A stretch of 64,000 nt of DNA from Streptomyces collinus (GTDB lineage: Bacteria > Actinomycetota > Actinomycetes > Streptomycetales > Streptomycetaceae): assembly GCF_031348265.1 (NCBI RefSeq), contig NZ_CP133771.1, positions 1,116,001 through 1,180,000 on the forward strand, written 5' to 3'. The notes below the pieces were generated by a model, which searched no databases, was not told the DNA's origin, and saw only the letters and a list, made by a program, of their open reading frames with translations. Position numbers and translations under genes: made by a program. Below are positions 1-9,286 of the stretch, piece by piece (the stretch's first letter is position 1; each line of letters starts with the position of its first letter).

Positions 1-1
1 C

Positions 2-1258
2 CGGATGTTCCGGCTGCTGTCGCTCCTGCCGGGCGGCGATTTCAGCGCCGCCCCTGCCGCCGTGGTCGCGGACGTGCCCCTGCCCGATGCCGAGGACCTC
101 CTGGAGGAACTGCTGGAGGCCGGGCTGCTGATGACGTCCCGTCAGGACCGCTACCGGCTGCACGACCTGCTGCGCCTGTACGCGGCGGCCCGGCACCGCT
201 CGCAGGACGGGGAGGAGAGGTCGCTCGCCGCGCGGTCCCGGTTACGGCACTGGGCACTGGACACGGCCGTCCTCGCCGGACGCTGGCACGAGCCGGACTA
301 CGGGATGCCACCGGCGGATCCCGGCCGGCTGGTCGCCCTGGACGACCGTGAGCAGGCGGCGCGCTGGATCAGGGCCGAGGGCGACCTCTGGCTGGCCGCG
401 TTCCGGGAGGCCGCGGCCCACGGCGAGCACACGCGGGTCGCCGAGGTCGCGGAGGCCATGCACTGGTTCTCCGACCACTGGGTGTCCTGGGGTCACTGGG
501 TCGAGGTCTACGAGCGTGCCGCGGCGGCCGGGGCGGCCCTGGGTCACGCCGCGCTGGAGGCGACCCACCGCAACTACCTCGCCTGGGCGTACTGGGCCTG
601 CGCACGCCGGCACGACGAGGCGGTGGAGTCGGCCACGGACGCGCTGCGTCTCGCCGGGGCGGCCGGGGACGTCCTCCAGCAGGCGTGGGCGCACGCGTAC
701 CTCGGCTGGCTGCGGGACGCCGTCGGCGAGGCGGCGTCCGCGGCCGACCACTATCACCGTGCCATGGCGCTGTTCACCGAGGCGGACGACGTCAACGGCT
801 ACCTCCAGGTGTCCTGCGGGATGATCCGGGTGCTGCGCGGGGCGGGGCGCGGTGAGGCGGCCGTGGAGACCTGCCGGGGCATCATGGACGCGCTCGCGGA
901 TCCCCGCCACCGGGACCGGATCCCCGACAACGTCCGCGAGTTCACCGTCCTGACCGCGCTCTACGCGGTGTCGTTCGTCCATCTCGACGAGGGGCGGTGG
1001 CAGGACGCCGTCGACGCGCTGCGCTCGACCCGCGGGCAGTTCGACGCCCGAGGATGGCACAAGCAGGCAGGCAAGGTGCACCTGCATCTGGCCCATGCGC
1101 TGGCGTGTCTCGGCGAGCGGGCCGAGGCCGCCGCGGAGTACCGGGCCGTGCTCGCCCTGGAGGACCGCGTGCCCGCGGACGTGCGGGACGAGGCCCGCGC
1201 GGGTCTCGCCGCGCTGACCGCGGGGCGGCCGGCGCCGCTCACCCGGTTCGCGCAGTGA
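2..1258 (+). CDS. AfsR/SARP-type regulator, C-terminal part (5' truncated by window edge)
   Basis: The reading frame is open from the first bases of the window, so the true start lies upstream. The visible part begins with a winged-helix-like stretch (FRLLSLLPGGDFS, then HDLLRLYAA), typical of the segment after the NB-ARC ATPase in AfsR-like and DnrI-type multidomain regulators. An alpha-helical TPR region follows to the end (repeated A-x-x-Y-x-x-A blocks such as AHAYLGWLRDAVGE and AADHYHRAMALF). In this family an N-terminal DNA-binding domain and the ATPase precede these parts; neither can be seen here. It converges on the DUF5701 gene with 6 bp between the stops. Class assignment is good; the target genes are unknown. 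Confidence 0.72.
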   Translation, partial: RMFRLLSLLPGGDFSAAPAAVVADVPLPDAEDLLEELLEAGLLMTSRQDRYRLHDLLRLYAAARHRSQDGEERSLAARSRLRHWALDTAVLAGRWHEPDYGMPPADPGRLVALDDREQAARWIRAEGDLWLAAFREAAAHGEHTRVAEVAEAMHWFSDHWVSWGHWVEVYERAAAAGAALGHAALEATHRNYLAWAYWACARRHDEAVESATDALRLAGAAGDVLQQAWAHAYLGWLRDAVGEAASAADHYHRAMALFTEADDVNGYLQVSCGMIRVLRGAGRGEAAVETCRGIMDALADPRHRDRIPDNVREFTVLTALYAVSFVHLDEGRWQDAVDALRSTRGQFDARGWHKQAGKVHLHLAHALACLGERAEAAAEYRAVLALEDRVPADVRDEARAGLAALTAGRPAPLTRFAQ

Positions 1259-1264
1259 CGGGAC

Positions 1265-1933
1265 TCAGCCCCGGCGGCCCGTCGCGGAGGCGAAGCCCAG
1301 CCAGGTGTGCCGGTTGTTCCACCAGCACCATCCGACCTTGGGCGCGTTGCGGCGCTCGCGGCCGTCCCGGCCGGTGCCGTTGCTGATCCAGATGGCCGGA
1401 GTGCGGGCGTCGAAGCTGCCGTCGGGCTTGCGCAGCCGGGAGCCGATGGTCATGAAGCAGAGGTTCCGCTCCAGGGCCCCGGGCTGCTGGAGCACCCAGT
1501 GGATGCCCTCGGTGAGCACCAGCGGGGTGCGGTCCTCCTTGGTGAGGGCGGGCAGGGCCTCGTCCGGCGACCAGTTGGCCATGTGGTCGCCCCGGTCGAT
1601 GCCGTGGACGACGTAGAGCGGGGCGCCGGGCAGTTCGAGGGCGGAGGGGGTGAACGCGTCGACGTCGGCCATGTCGACGACGACGAAGCCCGGCTTGCCG
1701 GCGCGGCGGAGCAGCGGCGCGAGGGCCGAGGCGGGGGCCCGGTCCGGGTGCACGGCCAGCAGGGCACCCCGGGCGTCGGCCCCGGCTTCGGCCCGCGCGG
1801 CGAACGTGCGGATCTCCTCGGCGGACAGGCCGGCCAACTCGTGCACCCCCAGCTCGATCAGCCGCTCGGCCTGCGCGCTCAGGGCCGGGAGTGCGGTCGC
1901 AACGGTGGACGGGTCGGGCGTGGTCTCGGGCAC
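1265..1933 (-). CDS. DUF5701 family protein
   Basis: A 222-residue soluble protein that I recognise as the actinobacterial DUF5701 family; no biochemical function is known to me. The GTG start is chosen because AGGGAG lies about 5 nt upstream; the frame stays open far upstream but that part lies over the AraC gene on the same strand and is not coding. Visible features are an N-terminal helical segment (LSAQAERLIELGVHELAGL), a central alpha/beta part with HPDRAPASALAPLLRR and FVVVDMADVDAFTP, and a Trp-rich C-terminus (KVGWCWWNNRHTWLGFA). It lies 47 bp downstream of the AraC regulator on the same strand and may be co-transcribed with it. Confidence 0.75.
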   Translation of the reverse strand: MPETTPDPSTVATALPALSAQAERLIELGVHELAGLSAEEIRTFAARAEAGADARGALLAVHPDRAPASALAPLLRRAGKPGFVVVDMADVDAFTPSALELPGAPLYVVHGIDRGDHMANWSPDEALPALTKEDRTPLVLTEGIHWVLQQPGALERNLCFMTIGSRLRKPDGSFDARTPAIWISNGTGRDGRERRNAPKVGWCWWNNRHTWLGFASATGRRG

Positions 1934-1980
1934 GGTGCTCCCTGGGTCGGCGACGCGGACGGACTCGGACGTGGGCGAAC

Positions 1981-2994
1981 TCAGGGGCAACGAGCCGGTC
2001 CGCCGGGACGTTCCCGCTCCGCCGCGTCCGTCACCGCTTCGCCGGCCAGGCCGTGGATCCGCCACTCGCGGGGCGCCACCCCGTAGGCCGCGCGGAAGGT
2101 GCGGCTGAAGTGGCTGGGGCTGGTGAACCCCCAGCGCCGGGCGACGGCCGCGACCCCGTCCCCCGGGGCCGGGGAGCGCAGCAGATCCCGGCGGCACCGC
2201 TCCAGCCGCTGCGTCCGGATCCACTCCCCGACCGTCACGCCCTCCGACTGGAACAGCTTGTGCAGGTAGCGGACCGAGACGAAGTGCGCGGCGGCGATCG
2301 CGGGCGGTGCGAGGCCGGGGTCGGCGAGGTGGCGCAGGATGTGGTCCTTGACGCGCACGAGGGTGGCCGCGGCGGTCTCCGGGGCCTGGGGGGTGAAGCG
2401 GCCGGAGCGCTCGTCGATCAGCAGCGCCAGCAGGTCCAGCGCCGTGGCGGCGTACTGCCGGCCCGCGACGGCGTCGAGGTGTGCCGCCTCGCGGGCCAGA
2501 CGCGCGAAGTAGGCGGCCACCAGGGCGGCGCTGCCCTCCCGGCCGGAGAACGCCGTGGCGGTCAGCGCCCGCAGGTCCTCGTCGCGCACCCGGAGATCCT
2601 GGCGGGGGAAGTGGAAGGAGGTGAAGCAGAACGCGCCTTCCACCTTCTTCCGGAACAGCCGGGAGGAGTCGGAGAGGGAGAAGTCGCCCGGTCCGATGCG
2701 TGCCTCCCTGCCGTCCTGCTCCTTGAGGGCGCTGCCCCGCCGCTGGAGGGTCAGGATCAGGAACTCCTTGCCGTCCCGGGCGATCAGCCGCCTGCTGCGC
2801 GTCACGACCTGCGGACCGGCCTCGACCTGCGAGACCTGTAAGGAACCCAGGCGGTTGCTGACGATGCTGCCGGGCGACGGATCGTCCTCGAGGAGTCGTA
2901 CGTCGAGCGGGATGAAGGTGCGGCTCACCGCGTGGTGCCAGCGCTCCCCCCGTTCGGCCGCTGACAGTGACGCGGTGGAAAGGACGACGGGCAC
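1981..2994 (-). CDS. AraC family transcriptional regulator
   Basis: A 337-residue regulator. Residues about 30-200 form a ligand-sensing domain of the AraC-binding-like type seen in FeaR/NphR relatives (LILTLQRRGSALKEQDGR, FSLSDSSRLFR). The last 110 residues hold the two helix-turn-helix motifs of the AraC/XylS family, with the hallmarks VRYLHKLFQSEGVTVGEWI and FTSPSHFSRTFRAAYGVAPREW. The GTG start follows a GGGGGAAT ribosome site. The downstream DUF5701 gene is the closest possible target. The neighbouring hydrolase gene on the same strand stops about 150 bp upstream of the regulator start, so an independent promoter is likely in that gap. Confidence 0.88.
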   Translation of the reverse strand: MPVVLSTASLSAAERGERWHHAVSRTFIPLDVRLLEDDPSPGSIVSNRLGSLQVSQVEAGPQVVTRSRRLIARDGKEFLILTLQRRGSALKEQDGREARIGPGDFSLSDSSRLFRKKVEGAFCFTSFHFPRQDLRVRDEDLRALTATAFSGREGSAALVAAYFARLAREAAHLDAVAGRQYAATALDLLALLIDERSGRFTPQAPETAAATLVRVKDHILRHLADPGLAPPAIAAAHFVSVRYLHKLFQSEGVTVGEWIRTQRLERCRRDLLRSPAPGDGVAAVARRWGFTSPSHFSRTFRAAYGVAPREWRIHGLAGEAVTDAAERERPGGPARCP

Positions 2995-3102
2995 CTGTAT
3001 TCCCCCTGGGCATCATCAAGGCCGGCAGGTGGTCTCTGCTGCCGCCTCGACGATGTCACCACGCCGCCCAGGGGCGGTCCAGGAAGAATCGGGGGAAGAA
3101 TC

Positions 3103-4026
<924 letters not shown>

Positions 4027-4160
4027 CTAGGACGGACGGGAGCGGACCGATTGCCCCACAGCGCACCGGTGTTGACCCGGTGCGCACAGGCGGCCGGTGG
4101 TCCTCAACCTGGTGCGCCCGCTGTGTCCGGCGTGACAGCATCGGCGCCATGGAAGGGTTC

Positions 4161-5099
4161 ATGACACCTGATCAGATGTCCGCCCGCACCTCCCGTGCCC
4201 TGGCCGCTGCCGTCGCCGCGGGGCGTGATCTGGGGCTCGACGTGTCCGACGCGAGGGTCGTCTACGACGTGTTCTCCGTCGTGGTGCACCTGGCTCCGTC
4301 ACCCGTGGTGGTCAGGGTGCCGACCGTCCTGCCGCCTTACGCCGACGCCGGATACCGGGCCGCCCGGCAGCGACAGGAGCTGGCCGTGGCGGGGTGGCTC
4401 GCGGATCAGGGGCACCCGGTGATCCCGCCGAGCCCGCTCGTGCCGCGGGAGCCGGTGCTGCGGGACGGTTTCTCGATGACGTTCTGGCAGTTCGTGGAGC
4501 TGGACCAGAGCGCCGAGCCGGATTTCGTGCGTCAGGCCGGGCTGGTAGCCGACCTGCACGTCGCACTGCGCTCCTACCCGGGTGAGCTGCCGTTCCTCTC
4601 GGCGGCCGAACCGCGGTTCGTCACCGAGGGGCTCGCCGCGCTCGAAGCGCGCCCCGATCTCCTGGAGCCGGCCGATCTCGACCGCGCGCGGCGCGAGTGG
4701 GAGGTCCTGGAGCCGGTCGTCGCCTCACGGGCGGGGTTCGAGGCCGTGTTCCCCGGCATCGGGTTGCAGCCCGTCCACGGGGACGCCCCGGCGGCCAACA
4801 TCGTCTCCGGTCCGGACGGCGTCCTGTACTCCGATTTCGAACTGACCACGCTCGGGCCGGTCGAGTGGGACCTTGCGGCTCTCGGCCCCGAGTGCGAGGC
4901 CGCTTACGACGAAGCGGCCGGGCGGCTGGGTCTGCGCCGGCTGGACCAGGACGTGCTGCGGGTCGTCAACGCGGTGGGCATGTCCCGCGCGGTGGCCTGT
5001 CTCGCGCTCGCGCCGCAGCTGCCCCTGCTGGTGGACGCGCTCAAGCCGGCGGTCGAGCAGTGGCGGTCGATGCCGTTCGCCGGGGGGCTGGGCGGCTGA
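4161..5099 (+). CDS. Aminoglycoside phosphotransferase-family protein
   Basis: A 312-residue kinase-fold protein of the APH/choline kinase superfamily. The catalytic loop HGDAPAAN places the catalytic Asp at 208 and the Mg-binding Asn at 213; the second metal Asp is 225 in YSDFE. The N-terminal lobe carries the expected strand VVVRVPTV. The start at ATG 4161 has GGAAGG just upstream; an in-frame ATG at 4149 has no ribosome site. Such genes phosphorylate small alcohols or amino sugars, and substrates cannot be read from sequence. No resistance role should be assumed. It converges on the Lrp gene. Confidence 0.8.
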   Translation: MTPDQMSARTSRALAAAVAAGRDLGLDVSDARVVYDVFSVVVHLAPSPVVVRVPTVLPPYADAGYRAARQRQELAVAGWLADQGHPVIPPSPLVPREPVLRDGFSMTFWQFVELDQSAEPDFVRQAGLVADLHVALRSYPGELPFLSAAEPRFVTEGLAALEARPDLLEPADLDRARREWEVLEPVVASRAGFEAVFPGIGLQPVHGDAPAANIVSGPDGVLYSDFELTTLGPVEWDLAALGPECEAAYDEAAGRLGLRRLDQDVLRVVNAVGMSRAVACLALAPQLPLLVDALKPAVEQWRSMPFAGGLGG

Positions 5100-5141
5100 G
5101 ACCGGCTGCCCGCGGGCCGCTCACTCGGGCAGCGGCCGGTC
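5100..5141. terminator. Bidirectional hairpin between convergent genes
   Basis: GACCGGCTGCCCG at 5100-5112 can pair with CGGGCAGCGGCCGGTC at 5126-5141, with a 3-nt bulge. It spans the gap and the stop codon of the Lrp gene, so it may serve both converging transcripts. There is no clear U-tract. Confidence 0.45.
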
Positions 5142-5573
5142 GTCGACGACGTGCTTCATGACGAGGGTGGAGTTGAGGCGCTGGACGCCGGGGAGCCGGG
5201 CGAGCTGCTGGTCGTAGAGCTGCTGGAAGGCGGTCAGATCGGTGGCGGCGACGCGCAGGAGGTAGTCGGGGTCGCCGAACAGCCGCTGGGCCTGGAGCAC
5301 GTGCGGGACGGCGGCCACCGCCTCTTCGAACGCGGAGACGGTGTCGGCGTCCTCCAGGCGCATGGTGACGAAGACGAGCGCCTCGAAGTCGAGGCCCACG
5401 GCGGACGGGTCCACCACCGCCCGATACCCGCGGATCGCGCCTTCGCGTTCGAGGTCGCGCAGTCTGCGGTGGCAGGGCGAGACGCTCAGCTTCACGCGCG
5501 CGGCCAGCTCGGTCACCGTGAGACGGCCGTCCAGCTGTAGCTCGGTAAGAATTTTCCGGTCCAGGGCATCCAT
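5121..5573 (-). CDS. Lrp/AsnC family transcriptional regulator
   Basis: A 150-residue regulator. The N-terminal 60 residues are the AsnC helix-turn-helix (LDRKILTELQLDGRLTVTEL, then VKLSVSPCHRRLRDLEREG). The rest is a RAM/effector-binding domain that forms octameric or dimeric assemblies and binds amino acids. It is divergently transcribed from a LysE-type exporter with about 110 bp between the starts. That pairing is classic for amino-acid-induced export, so it probably activates or represses that gene and itself. Confidence 0.9.
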   Translation of the reverse strand: MDALDRKILTELQLDGRLTVTELAARVKLSVSPCHRRLRDLEREGAIRGYRAVVDPSAVGLDFEALVFVTMRLEDADTVSAFEEAVAAVPHVLQAQRLFGDPDYLLRVAATDLTAFQQLYDQQLARLPGVQRLNSTLVMKHVVDDRPLPE

Positions 5574-5684
5574 GGAGAAGATTCTGCCTCAGACTGCACG
5601 GTCAAGGAGTAAAGAAGGGAACACCTTCGGTTCGATCCGGCCTAACCTTCCTCTCGCACCACGGCATGTGAGAGGGAACGATCG

Positions 5685-6311
5685 ATGGACACGACCACGC
5701 TGGCGGCCTTCCTGGCAGTGGATCTGCTGCTGATATTCACCCCCGGCGCGGACTGGGCCTACGCGATCACGTCCGGCCTGCGGGACCGGTCGGTGGTGCC
5801 GGCGGTCGCCGGGCTGGTCGCCGGATACGCGGGCTACACCCTGCTCGCCGTGGCGGGGCTGGTGGTGATCGTGGCGAGTTCGGCGACGCTGCTCACCGCG
5901 CTGACCGTGGCCGGGGCCGGTTACCTGGTGTGGCTCGGCTGGGGAGTGCTGCGGCAGCCGGCCACCTTGACGGCCGCCGGGGAGCAGTCGGGCCCCGAGG
6001 GCACCTCCCGTCTGCGGGTCATGCTCAGGGGCATCGGGATCAGCGGCCTGAACCCCAAGGCCCTGCTGCTCTACTTCTCCCTGTTCCCGCAGTTCATCGA
6101 CCCCGCGGGTGCCTGGCCGGTCGCCGGCCAGACCGGCCTGCTCGGCTCGCTGCACATGACCGCCTGCGCCGTCGTCTACCTCACCGTCGGAGTCCTGGCC
6201 CGCACGGTCCTGAGGACCAGGCCCGCCGCGGCCCGGGCTGTGACCCGTGTCTCCGGCGCGATGATGATCGTCATCGGCGGGTTCCTGCTGGTGGAGCGTC
6301 TGGCCGGCTGA
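5685..6311 (+). CDS. LysE/RhtB family amino-acid exporter
   Basis: A 208-residue inner-membrane protein with about six hydrophobic segments. It shows the LysE family's N-terminal signature (FTPGADWAYAITSGL; the family usually reads TPGP) and the conserved ISGLNPKALLLYFSLFPQF block near residues 115-135. The family exports amino acids or their derivatives using proton exchange. The ATG follows GAGAGGGAA. The divergent Lrp/AsnC regulator is its likely controller. Substrate is unassigned. Confidence 0.9.
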   Translation: MDTTTLAAFLAVDLLLIFTPGADWAYAITSGLRDRSVVPAVAGLVAGYAGYTLLAVAGLVVIVASSATLLTALTVAGAGYLVWLGWGVLRQPATLTAAGEQSGPEGTSRLRVMLRGIGISGLNPKALLLYFSLFPQFIDPAGAWPVAGQTGLLGSLHMTACAVVYLTVGVLARTVLRTRPAAARAVTRVSGAMMIVIGGFLLVERLAG

Positions 6312-6472
6312 CGGCCCCCCGCCGGGGGTTCGAGCAGGGGATCCGCCCGGCCGTCCGGGTGTTCGCCCTGGTCACCTCAGCGCCCTGCGGCAGACGAGCC
6401 TCAGGGGGTCGGTAGCGGGACAATCGGTGCAGGGAATCGTGAGCAGGCTGCGGCGGCACACCCGGAGGCACC

Positions 6473-8878
6473 GTGGAGGGACGCGTACCGGAGGACCTGG
6501 TGGTCGTCGTCGACGCCGACGGGGCGATCACGGTGTGGAGCGACGGCGCTCGCCATCTGCTCGGCTACGAACCCGCCGAGCTCCTGGGCAAGCCCGTCAC
6601 CGACCTGCTCGCCGCCCGGCTCCCGGAGTCCACACGGCGGCACGCGGCCGACGGCCGGCGCTGGGCCGGTGAGGTGGCGCTGCGGCACCGGAACGGCAAC
6701 CACGTCGTGGTCCGGCTGCAGGGGACGCCGCTGGCGGACGCCGGGGGCGGGCGGCACTGGCTCGTGACCGGAACCGTGCCGGTGTACCCGGCGGCCCCGG
6801 CCGAACCGGGGACGACCCTGCCGCTGTGGGACCTCACCCTCGCCCAGCTCCCCGTGCCGGTGGCGGTCTACGACCGCGATGCCCGGCTGGTGGCCGCCAA
6901 CGAGATCATGACCGAGGTCATGGGCAGGTCCGCGGAGGACATGAAGGGCCTGACCCTGTGGGAGATCGAGCCGAACCCGCCCTTCGACGAGTACGACCGC
7001 CTCCAGCGCGAGGTCCTGCGCACGGGCGAGATGATCTTCCACGAGGAGCACGCGCAGGCCCCGGGCCAGACCCGGCCGCACGCCTGGTCCATGTTCCTGT
7101 CGCCGCTGAAGGACGAGACCGGCGCGGTCCACGGCATGTCGGCGACCGTGTTCGACACGACGGAGCAGTACTGGGCCCGCCGCCGGCTGGCGGTGCTCAA
7201 CGATGCCAGTCTGCGCATCGGCAGCACCCTGGACGTGACCCGGACGGCCGAGGAGATGGCCGAGGTGGCCGTGACCGGCGGGTTCGCGGACTTCGTCACC
7301 GTGGATCTGCTGGAGTCCGTCGCCCTGGGGGACGAGCCGGGACCGCTACCGCCGGACACACCGGTCACCGTGCGGCGTACTGCGCAGCTGTCGGTGCTCC
7401 GGGGCTGCCCGGAGTCGGTGGTCGCCTCGGGTGAGACGACCCGCTACCCGGTGGGGACACTGCCGCTGCGGATCCTGGACGCCGGCCGGGGCGTCCGGCA
7501 CCGGCCCGGGGACCCGGAGCTGCAGGAGTGGCTCAAGTCCTCCCCCGCCCGCGCCGAGACCGTGTCCCGGTACCTGATCCACTCGGTGATGATGGTGCCG
7601 CTGCGCGCCCGGGGTGTGACGCTGGGCCTGGTGCACTTCCTCCGGCACCGGACGCCGGAGTGGTTCAGCGAGGACGACCTGCTGCTCGCGGAGGAGATCG
7701 TCGCCCGGGCGGCGGTGAGCGTGGACAACGCCCGCCGGTACACCCGGGAAAGCCGCACGGCGCTGGCGCTCCAGCGCAGCCTGCTCCCCGAGCGGCCTCC
7801 GGAGCTGGCGGCGATGGACGTCGCCTATCGCTATCTGCCGACCGGGGCCGGCGCGGACATCGGCGGCGACTGGTTCGACGTGATCCCGCTGTCCGGCGCC
7901 CGCGTGGCCCTGGTGGTGGGCGACGTGGTGGGCCACGGCATCCAGGCGTCCGCCACGATGGGCCGGCTGCGGACGGCCGTGCGGACGCTCGCGGACGTCG
8001 ATCTCGCGCCCGACGAGCTGCTCACCCAGCTGGACGACCTCGTCATCCGGCTGGACCGGGAGGAGGGCCCTGAGGTGCGCGGCGCCCAGGAGGCGTCGGG
8101 GCAGGTCGGCGCCACCTGTCTGTACGCGGTGTACGACCCGGTGTCCCGACGCTGCACCATGGCGCGCGCCGGGCATCCGGCTCCCGCGCTGGTCACTCCC
8201 GGGGGCGGCGTACGGTTCCTGGATCTGCCGGCCGGGCCGCCGCTGGGTCTGGGCGGCCTGCCGTTCGAGGCCTCCGAGGTGCAACTGGAGGAGAACAGCC
8301 TGCTCGCCCTCTACACCGACGGCCTGATCGAGGCGCCCGACCACGACATCGAGGTCGGGATCGGCCTGCTGCACCGAGCGCTGAGCACTCCCGGGGGCAC
8401 GCTCGACGAGACCTGCGACCGGGTGCTGCGCACGGTGCTGACCGGCCGGCCCGAGGACGACATCGTGCTGATGCTGGCACGGACGGCCGCGCTCGACGCC
8501 GCGAAGGTCCACACCTGGCAGCTGCCCCCGGAACCGGCGGCCGTGGCCCGGGCCCGCAAGATGGCGGGCGAGCAACTGGCCGAATGGGGCCTGACGGAGG
8601 TGGAGTTCGCCACCGAACTGATCGTCAGCGAGCTGGTCACCAACGCGCTGCGGTACGGGGGCGCCCCCATCGAGCTTCGGCTGATCCGCGACTCGACCCT
8701 CATCTGCGAGGTGTCCGACGGCAGCAACACCGCGCCGCATCTGCGCCGGGCCCGGGTCTTCGACGAGGGCGGACGGGGCCTGCTGCTCGTCGCCCAGCTC
8801 GCCGAGCGGTGGGGCAGCCGCCAGACGGCCACGGGCAAGACCATCTGGGCGGAGCAGCCCCTGCCCGCCGGGGTGTGA
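6473..8878 (+). CDS. PAS-GAF-SpoIIE phosphatase with C-terminal HATPase
   Basis: An 801-residue cytosolic signalling protein. Order of domains: PAS (about 5-115), second PAS (about 125-240, LPVPVAVYDRDARLVAANE), GAF (about 245-415), SpoIIE/PP2C phosphatase (about 430-650, with GGDWFDV and GDVVGHG metal-site motifs), and an RsbW-like HATPase (about 675-795, ELVTNALRYGG and GGRGLLLV). Proteins of this plan switch anti-sigma-factor antagonists by dephosphorylation while the ATPase domain acts like an anti-sigma kinase. The GTG start has CGGAGG 4-5 nt upstream. No RsbV-like partner is adjacent. It is a paralogue of the larger SpoIIE gene at 36.6-39.7 kb. Confidence 0.92.
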   Translation: MEGRVPEDLVVVVDADGAITVWSDGARHLLGYEPAELLGKPVTDLLAARLPESTRRHAADGRRWAGEVALRHRNGNHVVVRLQGTPLADAGGGRHWLVTGTVPVYPAAPAEPGTTLPLWDLTLAQLPVPVAVYDRDARLVAANEIMTEVMGRSAEDMKGLTLWEIEPNPPFDEYDRLQREVLRTGEMIFHEEHAQAPGQTRPHAWSMFLSPLKDETGAVHGMSATVFDTTEQYWARRRLAVLNDASLRIGSTLDVTRTAEEMAEVAVTGGFADFVTVDLLESVALGDEPGPLPPDTPVTVRRTAQLSVLRGCPESVVASGETTRYPVGTLPLRILDAGRGVRHRPGDPELQEWLKSSPARAETVSRYLIHSVMMVPLRARGVTLGLVHFLRHRTPEWFSEDDLLLAEEIVARAAVSVDNARRYTRESRTALALQRSLLPERPPELAAMDVAYRYLPTGAGADIGGDWFDVIPLSGARVALVVGDVVGHGIQASATMGRLRTAVRTLADVDLAPDELLTQLDDLVIRLDREEGPEVRGAQEASGQVGATCLYAVYDPVSRRCTMARAGHPAPALVTPGGGVRFLDLPAGPPLGLGGLPFEASEVQLEENSLLALYTDGLIEAPDHDIEVGIGLLHRALSTPGGTLDETCDRVLRTVLTGRPEDDIVLMLARTAALDAAKVHTWQLPPEPAAVARARKMAGEQLAEWGLTEVEFATELIVSELVTNALRYGGAPIELRLIRDSTLICEVSDGSNTAPHLRRARVFDEGGRGLLLVAQLAERWGSRQTATGKTIWAEQPLPAGV

Positions 8879-8884
8879 GCGGGG

Positions 8885-9010
8885 CTACCGCGTGTCGACG
8901 ATGCCGCCGGTCACCGCGATGACCTCGCCGACGGTGTAGCTGGAGTCGACGTCGGGGGGGGCAAGGCAGGCGCAGGTCGGCGCGACCTCCTCGGGCTGGG
9001 CTCCAAGACC
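8885..9010 (-). pseudogene. Short-chain dehydrogenase remnant (C-terminal end only)
   Basis: About 40 codons read as the end of an SDR: PEEVAPTCACLAPPDVDSS followed by YTVGEVIAVTGGIVDTR and a TAG stop. The pattern PEEVAP-LA-SSY-GEV-VTGG is the classical C-terminal strand/helix of SDR enzymes. No cofactor-binding or catalytic Tyr-x-x-x-Lys region precedes it; upstream sequence loses similarity and becomes the leader of the ATP-grasp gene. It is therefore a decayed end left in place, 6 bp from the stop of the SpoIIE gene. Confidence 0.8.
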
Positions 9011-9117
9011 GCGCACGCCGCATGGTCGATCACCGTGCTGCTGCCCATCTGCCCCCGCTCCGGTCCGCTGTTGAGGTGGGCGGCGGCGGCGCCCCTTTGC
9101 GTGTGTCGTCCACGGCG

Positions 9118-9166
9118 CGGCCCGCTTCACCGGTCGCGCCGTCCTCGCCCGGCCCGCTTCACCGGT
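9118..9166. repeat. 17-nt direct repeat upstream of ATP-grasp gene
   Basis: CGGCCCGCTTCACCGGT occurs at 9118-9134 and again, unchanged, at 9150-9166, a 32-nt start-to-start distance, about three helical turns. It lies 120-170 bp before the ATP-grasp start, so it could be a paired activator site or a small duplication. Confidence 0.6.
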
Positions 9167-9251
9167 GGCAGGTCCCGGCCGCCCGGTACGGGCGCGATGC
9201 CCGGACCGGCATGCCGGCAGGCACGACGGGTACTCCGACGATCTTGCAAGC

Positions 9252-9265
9252 CGGCCTTCGGGCCG
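9252..9265 (+). other. UUCG-tetraloop hairpin in the ATP-grasp leader
   Basis: CGGCC-TTCG-GGCCG forms a 5-bp stem with a stable UUCG loop, ending about 22 nt before the GTG start and just before the ribosome site AGGAAGGAG. It may stabilise the leader; no U-tract follows, so it is not a terminator. The rest of the roughly 280-bp gap holds the 17-nt repeats and no gene. Confidence 0.45.
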
Positions 9266-9286
9266 TCCGCCGTAGGAAGGAGAACC

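Noticed and set aside
242..1096. Long antisense frames across nearly every gene (for example 242-1096, 7346-8740, 10329-12926, 52229-54109, 55939-59079)
   Set aside because: High GC opens opposite frames. These give His/Arg/Gly-rich sequences without domains, while the other strand has recognisable families.
1265..3019. Very long minus-strand frame extending the DUF5701 gene to 584 codons
   Set aside because: The upstream part overlaps the AraC gene on the same strand and has low-complexity Arg/Pro composition; a ribosome site marks a start at 1933.
4149..4160. ATG 4149 as start of the phosphotransferase
   Set aside because: No ribosome site; ATG 4161 has GGAAGG upstream.
5615..5640. GGTTCGATCCGG resembling a tRNA T-loop
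   Set aside because: Only three stem pairs and no acceptor or anticodon arms around it.
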